Positions 1 through 4,769 of a DNA stretch of 5,692 nt are shown piece after piece. How positions within the stretch are numbered: the first letter of the stretch is position 1; each line of letters begins with the position of its first letter. Below the pieces are notes generated by a model. It ran no database searches and was not told the DNA's origin. It saw only the letters and a list, made by a program, of their open reading frames with translations. The stretch is taken from contig JAJYOO010000187.1 of assembly GCA_021796155.1 (NCBI GenBank), positions 1 through 5,692 of the forward strand. Direction: 5' to 3'. The stretch comes from Chloroflexota bacterium (GTDB taxonomy: Bacteria > Chloroflexota > Anaerolineae > Anaerolineales > Villigracilaceae). Made by a program: the position numbers and the translations under genes.

Positions 1-386
1 TTTTCTAGAGCAGGTACATTGATATATTCGTGTCGATTCAAGGGTCCAATATCGGACAAAAGCCAAGTTGGCATCTTCCCCTTGCTCTTGCGTTTTCGGA
101 AGGTAATATAAACCTGATCTTCTACCTTTATCGAAAGGGTATATCCTAATTCAAGAATAACATTTGGACGAAAGCCCGTTAAGTCAAAAACGCAGGCTGT
201 CGAATCTTCGATATATAACTTGATATCTTGTCATAGATCGCGGGCAGGCTTATGGCCGCGTTTATCAATCACAACGCACGATAAGGCAGTATCATGCTCA
301 ATTCGACGCTTGAGACTGTCAAATTGTGCTTTTATTTTCTTGTCGTTGTAGTTACAGCCAAAGAATACTGTATTTGAGTGAGCCAT
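1..386 (-). pseudogene. TIR-like / nucleotide-binding-fold protein, interrupted by an in-frame TGA, partial at window edge
   Basis: Reading the minus strand from the ATG at 386-384 gives MAHSNTVFFGCNYNDKKIKA and onward for 51 codons. An in-frame TGA follows at 233-231, then another 76 open codons to the window edge in the same frame. Beyond the stop lies DLTGFRPNVILELGY (codons 68-82, 185-141). This matches the Asp-x-Thr-x-x-x-Pro-Asn-Val-x-x-Glu-Leu-Gly signature I know from TIR-like and deoxyribosyltransferase-like nucleotide-binding domains; the N-terminal strand (VFFGCNY) and the helix after it fit that fold. The stop sits where a Trp would fit (RDL-stop-QDIKLYIEDS), so a TGG to TGA change is the simplest explanation. 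An AGGAGG at 399-394 stands 7 bases before the ATG, and the gene starts 26 bp after the radical SAM stop, so it was probably co-transcribed. GC is about 41% by hand count, lower than the histidine kinase gene (near 60% in sampled lines), hinting at acquisition. Members of this fold occur in NAD-consuming or nucleotide-sensing defence proteins, but the effector cannot be named because the C-terminus is missing. Confidence 0.72.
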
Positions 387-393
387 AGCGCAC

Positions 394-399
394 CCTCCT
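394..399 (-). promoter_or_regulatory. Strong Shine-Dalgarno of the interrupted TIR-like gene
   Basis: The minus strand reads AGGAGG here, followed by GTGCGCT and then ATG at 386. This is a consensus anti-16S match at good spacing. It fixes the start codon of the downstream reading frame and shows that the frame was once, or still is, translated despite the stop at codon 52. Confidence 0.8.
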
Positions 400-412
400 G
401 GGGAATTGGTTC

Positions 413-1339
413 TTAGGCAAAATCAAAAGGACTTTCCTGTGCAAAATCAGGTAAACACTTTTCCTGACTTTCAAGTTCTTGAACGAAAGCATTCTCCAGC
501 CCCAGATCAAGCGCGTAATCCGTAATCTCATCGTATTCAGCTTCTGTCAGAGTCCGATTGATCTCTGGATATTTGCTCGCTTTGTATTGAGGCGAATATT
601 GTGACATGATGCTGACGAAAAGTTCCGGCGATAAATCTGCCAGGAACTTGAGACATCGTTTGCTGTTCTCAAGCTGATTCGGCAACACGAGATGGCGAAC
701 CAGCAGTCCACGCGTGGCGATGCCATCGTTATCTAATTGCAAATGACCGAGCTGATCCAGCATCTCTTGAAGAACGCCGGGGATTACTTCCGCATAATCG
801 AGCACGGCTGAATATCGTTTGCCAAGCGAGTTGTCCATATATTTGATGTCGGGGAGATAAATATCCACCAGGCCGCGGATTTGTCGAAGCGCATCCACGG
901 AATCGTATCCGTTCGTGTTGTAAACGACCGGAATGGCGAGTCCTTTTTGCTTTGCCGCAACAATTGCATCCGCCATCTGAAAAATCATGTGAGATGGCGA
1001 GACGAAGTTGATGTTATGCGCGCCGATGGATTGAAGCCGCAGCATTTCATCGGCGAGTTCGTCAACTGTCAAAGTTTTAGTTGAACATCGCTGAAACTCC
1101 TGGCTGATCTGATAATTCTGGCAAAACATGCAGCGCAGGTTGCATCCCGCGAAGAAAATCGTGCCTGATCCTTTCGTGCCGGAAATAGGTGGCTCTTCGC
1201 CGAAGTGCAGACCGATATGAGAAACGCGAATCTCCGCGCCGATTTTACAGACTGCGAGCTTGCCTGCGATGCGATCCACGCCGCAATTGCGTGGGCAACA
1301 GGTGCAACGGGAAAGTTGATTGGTCAAAGGTTCGTTCAT
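413..1339 (-). CDS. Radical SAM protein, PflX family (pyruvate formate-lyase activase homologue)
   Basis: This 308-residue protein has the radical SAM cluster motif C66-x3-C70-x2-C73 (GCNLRCMFCQNYQIS), which binds the [4Fe-4S] cluster that cleaves S-adenosylmethionine. The preceding GEEPPISGTKGSGTIFF and the later YNTNGYDS (140-146), DIYLPDIKY (159-167), GLLVRHLVLPN (211-221), SQYSPQY (246-252) and YPEINR (257-262) are hallmarks of the PflX-type family (COG1313). An N-terminal Cys group, C12, C14, C15, C19 and C31 in a CTCCPRNCGVDR context, is also family-typical and might bind a second metal site. The length is normal and no key residue is missing. The substrate is unknown: no glycyl radical enzyme lies in the window, so an activase role is inherited from the family name only. 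No Shine-Dalgarno stands at usual distance before the ATG, and a candidate promoter places the transcript start only a few bases upstream, so translation may be leaderless. It is divergent from the Nudix gene and sits 26 bp upstream of the broken TIR-like gene. Confidence 0.9.
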   Translation of the reverse strand: MNEPLTNQLSRCTCCPRNCGVDRIAGKLAVCKIGAEIRVSHIGLHFGEEPPISGTKGSGTIFFAGCNLRCMFCQNYQISQEFQRCSTKTLTVDELADEMLRLQSIGAHNINFVSPSHMIFQMADAIVAAKQKGLAIPVVYNTNGYDSVDALRQIRGLVDIYLPDIKYMDNSLGKRYSAVLDYAEVIPGVLQEMLDQLGHLQLDNDGIATRGLLVRHLVLPNQLENSKRCLKFLADLSPELFVSIMSQYSPQYKASKYPEINRTLTEAEYDEITDYALDLGLENAFVQELESQEKCLPDFAQESPFDFA

Positions 1340-1344
1340 GTGAT

Positions 1345-1374
1345 TTGGTTATTGTAACCCTTCGCCTTTATAAT
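1345..1374 (+). promoter_or_regulatory. Candidate promoter of the Nudix gene
   Basis: TTGGTT (1345-1350) and a perfect TATAAT (1369-1374) are separated by 18 bp. Transcription would begin near 1381, giving a leader of about 49 bases to the ATG at 1430. It would also exclude the in-frame GTG at 1379 as a start codon, since that lies at or upstream of the predicted transcript start. Confidence 0.5.
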
Positions 1375-1378
1375 TCAA
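1351..1378 (-). promoter_or_regulatory. Candidate promoter of the radical SAM gene
   Basis: On the minus strand TTGAAT (1378-1373) and TACAAT (1356-1351) are separated by 16 bp, a reasonable sigma-70-type pair. The expected transcription start near 1344 leaves only about five bases before the ATG at 1339. That fits the absence of a Shine-Dalgarno and suggests a nearly leaderless mRNA. It overlaps the -10 box of the opposing Nudix promoter. Confidence 0.4.
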
Positions 1379-1429
1379 GTGACAACCCGCTTTGTTTCTG
1401 TACTCAATTTTCCCGTGGAGACGTCGAAC

Positions 1430-1927
1430 ATGCCCCAATCTGACCAAGGCGTTACTCGTGACCGTTATATGCTCATCCCGCGCACGATGATTCTTTTGCG
1501 ACGCAGCGGTGCTTATTTACTGCTCAAAGGCGCGCCGACGAAGCGCCTGTGGGCTGGGAAATATAACGGTATTGGTGGACACGTGGAACGCGGTGAGGAT
1601 GTTTTGTCCGCGGCAAGGCGCGAGTTGATGGAAGAAGCCGGACTCAAGGTCGAATTATGGTTGTGCGGAACCGTTATTGTGGATGCTGGAGAAATCGGCA
1701 TCTGCTTGTATATTTTTGGCGGAGAAAGTCTTGAGGGCGAGCCAAAACCGTCCAAAGAGGGAGCCGCTGAATGGGTCCGGTATGAAGCGATAAAAGATTT
1801 ACCGGTCGTGGAAGATCTGCCGATCTTGTTGTCCAGAGTCCATAAAATGAAGCGTGGTGATCCGCCTTTCTCGGCGAGATCTTATTATGGTAAAGAAGAA
1901 AAGTTGAAGGTCGAATTTTCAAACTGA
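1430..1927 (+). CDS. Nudix hydrolase, MutT-like
   Basis: This 165-residue protein is a Nudix-fold pyrophosphohydrolase. Residues 50-72 match the Nudix box G-x5-E-x7-R-E-U-x-E-E-x-G-U exactly, with G50, E56, R64, E65, E68, E69 and G71. The Glu residues bind the Mg2+ or Mn2+ needed to split a nucleoside diphosphate linked to another group. The preceding strand WAGKYNGIGGH (41-51) resembles MutT/8-oxo-dGTP diphosphatase-type members, but substrate cannot be read from the box, so oxidised dNTP cleaning is only one possibility. I chose the ATG at 1430 because GTGGAG (1415-1420) stands nine bases upstream and the TATAAT at 1369-1374 predicts a transcript starting after the upstream in-frame GTG at 1379, which would add 17 residues. 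The gene ends in TGA immediately before a strong hairpin, showing that TGA works as a stop in this genome. It is divergent from the radical SAM gene and convergent with the lipoprotein gene. Confidence 0.93.
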   Translation: MPQSDQGVTRDRYMLIPRTMILLRRSGAYLLLKGAPTKRLWAGKYNGIGGHVERGEDVLSAARRELMEEAGLKVELWLCGTVIVDAGEIGICLYIFGGESLEGEPKPSKEGAAEWVRYEAIKDLPVVEDLPILLSRVHKMKRGDPPFSARSYYGKEEKLKVEFSN

Positions 1928-1931
1928 TATA

Positions 1932-1964
1932 CAAAATCCCGACTCGCACTGAGTCGGGATTTTG
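1932..1964. terminator. Bidirectional intrinsic terminator between convergent genes
   Basis: CAAAATCCCGACTC (1932-1945) and GAGTCGGGATTTTG (1951-1964) form a perfect 14-bp inverted repeat around a five-base loop GCACT. The A-tract and T-tract flank a GC-rich core, so each strand gives a hairpin ending in a U-run. It lies five bases after the Nudix stop on the plus strand and 14 bases beyond the lipoprotein stop on the minus strand, so it can end transcription from both sides. Confidence 0.9.
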
Positions 1965-1978
1965 TCATTCTATTCTTT

Positions 1979-2800
1979 TTACGGAATGTTGTAACTCTGC
2001 AGCTCTGTCGTGGCGTTGACAGCATTGCCCATCATGTTGGCGCTTTCCACTTGCTTTACCATGCCGACGTTTGGTGCATACCAGGCCGTTGCGGTAATTG
2101 GAATACTAAATGGCATGGCGTGGCCCTGGATCGAAACCTGTATGTCGAACGTACCGCTTATTTGGAGTTTCATGGCATTAAACGTTCCGCCGGGAACGGT
2201 CACACTTTCATTGCCCAGAGCATTTATCTGATAGCTGGTTGTTCCCTGGGTTTGTACCGCGTTGTTTTGTAAGCTCATCGTTCCCTGTATGTCCAGCTTA
2301 TAGGACCAGCTCTGGCCGGCGGCGATATTGGACGGCAGGGTTACGCCACTTGAATTTGTGACCGTAAACTGGGCTTGAGTGTTGGTGGCAGTAATGGCCG
2401 CTGCATTGCCCAGAGAAAGTTCCAGCAGGCCATCGGCTGTGCAAGACCACTGCGAGGCGCGCATCAATTTATTGTCAAATACAGCGGTGTCGGTGAATCC
2501 ATTCGAGCGTACATCGGTGACAGTGTCAACATAGGTTGATGTGCCGGTTGGCAGGCCGCTGATCTGGTAGGTCCAGGTAGCGCCTGTTTTGACTGGATAA
2601 TAAAGATTGGAACAGGGTCCGCTGGACGAAGATTGCGATGAGGATTGCGTTGGCGAAGATGGAGATGTTTGAGCGGGTGGGTTCGTGCCTGGCATTCCTT
2701 GATTGGAATTGCCGGTCGCGGATGTGATACTGTTGACTAAACTGCACGCCAACATGCTGACGCAAATCAAAACGACTAACGGTAAAGCATTTCTATTCAT
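1979..2800 (-). CDS. Secreted lipoprotein of unknown function
   Basis: This 273-residue protein starts with a short positively charged N-terminus and a hydrophobic stretch (5-18) ending in SMLAC. C19 is the likely lipid-attachment site; Met at -3 makes the lipobox slightly atypical. Residues about 22-61 are a Ser/Thr/Pro/Gln-rich flexible linker, including a serine run. The folded part begins at C63 with NLYYPVKTGATWTYQ, contains WSCTADGL (W118, C120) and ends near WYAPNVGMVKQ (240-250). Such YYP-GATWTY and WYAP-VG-VK pairs recur in uncharacterised secreted beta-rich lipoproteins, so I name no function. C63 and C120 could form a disulphide. The ATG at 2800 is preferred over an in-frame GTG at 2806 because GAGG (2809-2806) lies five bases before the ATG and would overlap the GTG. 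It follows the histidine kinase by 46 bp and is probably co-transcribed with it. Confidence 0.85.
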   Translation of the reverse strand: MNRNALPLVVLICVSMLACSLVNSITSATGNSNQGMPGTNPPAQTSPSSPTQSSSQSSSSGPCSNLYYPVKTGATWTYQISGLPTGTSTYVDTVTDVRSNGFTDTAVFDNKLMRASQWSCTADGLLELSLGNAAAITATNTQAQFTVTNSSGVTLPSNIAAGQSWSYKLDIQGTMSLQNNAVQTQGTTSYQINALGNESVTVPGGTFNAMKLQISGTFDIQVSIQGHAMPFSIPITATAWYAPNVGMVKQVESANMMGNAVNATTELQSYNIP

Positions 2801-2846
2801 TTTCACCTCGTAAAAGATTTAGACACAACACTGAAAGAACACACAA

Positions 2847-4013
2847 CTAACGCCAAACGGGCAAAAGAATCGTGAATGTGCTTCCGTGACCGGGCCGGCT
2901 TTCAACCTCCAATTTTCCATGATGCTGTTCGATGACCTGCCGCGTGATGGCAAGCCCAATCCCCAGCCCGCCGAATAAGTCGTCGCCGCTTTTTTCGAGA
3001 TGATAAAAGCGGTCGAAGATTTTCGTTCGATTTTCGGGCGCAATGCCGATGCCGTGATCTTCAACAGCGACGCTGAGTTGGTTGCCGCGCGCATTGAAAC
3101 AGATTTCAACGTCGCCGCCGCGCGGGCTGAACTTGACGGCGTTGTCCACGAGTGCGGTCAATGTGCGCTCCAGCGATTTTGAATCGCCCGCGACTTTTGG
3201 TACGTTTCGTTCATTCCTGACCTTGAGCCGGACGCGGCGTTCTTCGGCTTTTTTCGCGTACTTGTCTATTACCGAGCGCGTCACTTCAACCATATCCACA
3301 GCCTGGAATTCGGGCAGCACCAGTTCGATCTCTTGCAGGAATAAAATATCGTTGACCAGCGAAGCGATGTGTTCCACATTTCGCGAGACGGTATTTATTG
3401 CGGTGTTTAACTGCTCGCCGCTCAACATTCCCTTTTGCAGAATTTGAAGATAACCACTGGCGGCCGTCAGCGGTGTGCGGAGTTCGTGCGCGACATTCGT
3501 CAAAAATTCGCGGCGTGCCAAATCCTGTTCTGCAAGTTTTTGATACGCTTCCGCCAGTTCCCCGGCGCGCATCCGCAAATCTTCGATTGCCAGTTCATCG
3601 TTTTGCCGCAGGCGGTTGCTGATCTCTTTGACCATTGCCATCGCGATGCTGCTCGAATGTTTGAGAACGCGTTCGAAGCCATCCTTTTGTACTTCAAGAA
3701 CGACCAGCGGTGTTTTCGCTGAGACGGTTGCGGCGCGCGGCGCATTGTGGATCAATGCCATTTCGCCGAAAAAGTCTCCCGCCTTCAACGTTTTGAGCAG
3801 GCGCGATTCGCTGTTATTGACCACCTTGCTGACTTCCGCTTCGCCGTCGAGGATCATGTAAAACGTATGCTCGATGCTATTCTCACGGCACAGCACCGCG
3901 TTGACTGGGTAGGAATTGATCTTGCTGTTGGAGATCAGTTCTTCCACTTCGCCGGGGCTGATGCCCGGGAACGCGCGCGGGATGATTCGACTGGGAGCGC
4001 GGGTATTTGTCAT
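2847..4013 (-). CDS. Soluble cyclic-nucleotide-binding-domain sensor histidine kinase
   Basis: This 388-residue protein joins an N-terminal cNMP-binding domain (about 15-130) to a histidine kinase core. The first domain has YMILDGEAEV (52-61) and a phosphate-binding cassette GDFFGEMALIHNAPRAATV (79-97); G83, E84 and R93 correspond to the residues that hold the cyclic phosphate in CAP and PKA domains, so ligand binding is plausible. A charged helical linker (about 129-168), likely coiled coil, leads to the HisKA H-box FLTNVAHELRTPLTA with H176 as phosphorylation site. The ATPase domain shows the N box (N291 in VDNAVKFSP), G1 (D319-H-G-I-G323), F box (IFDRFY, 332-337) and G2 (GGLGIGLA, 348-355). 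No membrane segment is visible, so it should be cytoplasmic. There is no receiver domain and no response regulator in the window, so it is an orphan here. The start ATG has GAGG (4022-4019) five bases upstream. It lies between the adenosine-specific kinase and the lipoprotein, all on one strand. Confidence 0.94.
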   Translation of the reverse strand: MTNTRAPSRIIPRAFPGISPGEVEELISNSKINSYPVNAVLCRENSIEHTFYMILDGEAEVSKVVNNSESRLLKTLKAGDFFGEMALIHNAPRAATVSAKTPLVVLEVQKDGFERVLKHSSSIAMAMVKEISNRLRQNDELAIEDLRMRAGELAEAYQKLAEQDLARREFLTNVAHELRTPLTAASGYLQILQKGMLSGEQLNTAINTVSRNVEHIASLVNDILFLQEIELVLPEFQAVDMVEVTRSVIDKYAKKAEERRVRLKVRNERNVPKVAGDSKSLERTLTALVDNAVKFSPRGGDVEICFNARGNQLSVAVEDHGIGIAPENRTKIFDRFYHLEKSGDDLFGGLGIGLAITRQVIEQHHGKLEVESRPGHGSTFTILLPVWR

Positions 4014-4033
4014 TTCGACCTCAAGCAGAAGTC

Positions 4034-4042
4034 ATTCTAACA
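4034..4042 (-). promoter_or_regulatory. Candidate extended -10 promoter in front of the histidine kinase
   Basis: The minus strand reads TGTTAGAAT, which is a TG-n extended -10 with a one-mismatch TATAAT. There is no good -35 at usual distance, as extended -10 promoters often allow. Transcription would start near 4027, about 14 bases before the ATG and just ahead of the GAGG ribosome binding site. It would let the kinase and lipoprotein be expressed independently of the adenosine-specific kinase gene. Confidence 0.35.
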
Positions 4043-4063
4043 GTTGATTCAAAACACGGACTT

Positions 4064-4084
4064 CACCCATTTGGGCTAATGGTG
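4064..4084 (-). terminator. Possible weak hairpin after the adenosine-specific kinase gene
   Basis: CACCCATT (4064-4071) and AATGGTG (4078-4084) pair with one bulged base, giving a seven-pair stem. On the minus strand it is followed about nine bases later by a short TTTT. The stem is AT-rich and the U-run displaced, so it would at most attenuate read-through into the histidine kinase gene. Confidence 0.2.
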
Positions 4085-4130
4085 TTGGGCGCTAGAGAGC
4101 GGCCTACACTTGATGTGTCCGCAGATACAG

Positions 4131-4616
4131 CTAAAGCTTGTATCCGATCATCCGGAGAAAATCTTTTCGCCAGGCAATGCCGTCCGCGTCTTCGATGCCT
4201 TTTGGCGAGAAGCCATCCACAACTCCGAGAATGCCGCGTCCCTGATCGGTTTCCGCGACCAACACATCTGCCGGGTTGGCCGTCGCGCAAAAAACGCGCG
4301 CCACTTCCGGCACGGACTTGATTGTGTTCAACACATTGACTGGATAAAATCCATCCGCCAGAAAAAGGATGAATGAATGTCCCGCGCCGATTGCCATCGC
4401 GTTCTTCTTCGCCAGTTCGATCATGGTGTCATCTGTTCCTGTCCAGCGCACGAGACATTTGCCCGATGCCTCGCAAAACGCCAGCCCAAATTTGATTCCC
4501 GGAACGGCGGTGACAAGCGCTTCGTGAATATCTTCCACGGTCTTGATAAAATGCGATTGGCCGAGAATAAAGTTGATCGGCTCGGGCTTGTCAATCTTTA
4601 CAACTTTGATTTCCAT
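4131..4616 (-). CDS. Adenosine-specific kinase family protein (PF04008, formerly DUF355)
   Basis: This 161-residue protein matches the small single-domain adenosine-specific kinase family over its full length. Visible family blocks are FGLAFCEASGKCLVRWTG (43-60), GAGHSFILFL (77-86), VFCATANP (108-115), GRGILGVVDG (126-135) and a C-terminal RKDFLRMIGYK. Family members are described as phosphorylating adenosine and are unrelated to the ribokinase-type or eukaryotic adenosine kinases; the assignment here rests on that family description. The protein should be cytoplasmic, with no signal peptide. I place the start at ATG 4616 because AGGAGG (4630-4625) stands eight bases upstream. An upstream in-frame ATG at 4676 would add 20 residues (MPRLRRASQ and so on) that lie outside the family domain and would cover the ribosome binding site. 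It leads a minus-strand series with the histidine kinase 117 bp downstream and is divergent from the phosphoesterase gene. Whether the adenosine link relates to the cyclic-nucleotide domain next door is unknown. Confidence 0.92.
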   Translation of the reverse strand: MEIKVVKIDKPEPINFILGQSHFIKTVEDIHEALVTAVPGIKFGLAFCEASGKCLVRWTGTDDTMIELAKKNAMAIGAGHSFILFLADGFYPVNVLNTIKSVPEVARVFCATANPADVLVAETDQGRGILGVVDGFSPKGIEDADGIAWRKDFLRMIGYKL

Positions 4617-4624
4617 GCAGGCTT

Positions 4625-4630
4625 CCTCCT
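4625..4630 (-). promoter_or_regulatory. Shine-Dalgarno fixing the start of the adenosine-specific kinase gene
   Basis: The minus strand reads AGGAGG followed by AAGCCTGC and ATG at 4616. This consensus site, at normal spacing, selects the 161-residue product over the 181-residue upstream extension. Confidence 0.8.
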
Positions 4631-4691
4631 TCAATTCGGTAGGCGGATTTTGCGAGGCACGCCGAAGGCGCGGCAATCTGACTTACCATTG

Positions 4692-4720
4692 ATTGTAGCA
4701 AGATTTTTGACTCGTTGCCA
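4692..4720 (-). promoter_or_regulatory. Candidate promoter of the adenosine-specific kinase gene
   Basis: TACAAT (4697-4692) is a good -10 box. A weak TGGCAA -35 (4720-4715) stands 17 bp upstream. The leader would be about 70 bases. It lies back-to-back with the promoter proposed for the phosphoesterase gene in the 153-bp divergent gap. Confidence 0.3.
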
Positions 4721-4732
4721 TGATTGTATAAT
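4707..4732 (+). promoter_or_regulatory. Candidate promoter of the phosphoesterase lipoprotein gene
   Basis: A perfect TATAAT (4727-4732) lies about 37 bases before the GTG start. The best -35 match, TTGACT (4707-4712), is only 14 bp away, shorter than optimal. Either the promoter is weak or activator-dependent, or the true -35 is the poorer TTTTTG at 4704-4709 with 17 bp spacing. Confidence 0.4.
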
Positions 4733-4769
4733 TGCGATGTTTCGCATTCGAATAGAAAAGGAGAATTTT

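Noticed and set aside
231..233. TGA read as selenocysteine
   Set aside because: The flanking residues fit a Trp position, not a redox-active Cys/Sec site, and I see no clear selenocysteine insertion hairpin just downstream.
1379..1429. GTG at 1379 as start of the Nudix gene, adding 17 residues
   Set aside because: The TATAAT at 1369-1374 would start the transcript at about 1381, and the ATG at 1430 has GTGGAG nine bases upstream. The extra residues are not part of the Nudix fold.
3082..3447. Plus-strand 121-codon open frame opposite the histidine kinase
   Set aside because: Shadow of the HisKA and ATPase region; Ser/Thr/Arg-rich without recognisable motifs.
4089..4105. Imperfect inverted repeat GGCGCT / AGCGGCC between the two kinase genes
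   Set aside because: Short, with a bulge and no U-run on either side; not distinguishable from chance.
4660..4670. Small hairpin CGCC-GAA-GGCG in the leader of the adenosine-specific kinase gene
   Set aside because: Only four base pairs with a three-base loop and no flanking conserved structure; too small to call a riboswitch or terminator.
4617..4676. ATG at 4676 as start of the adenosine-specific kinase gene
   Set aside because: It would place the consensus AGGAGG inside the coding region and add 20 residues outside the family domain.
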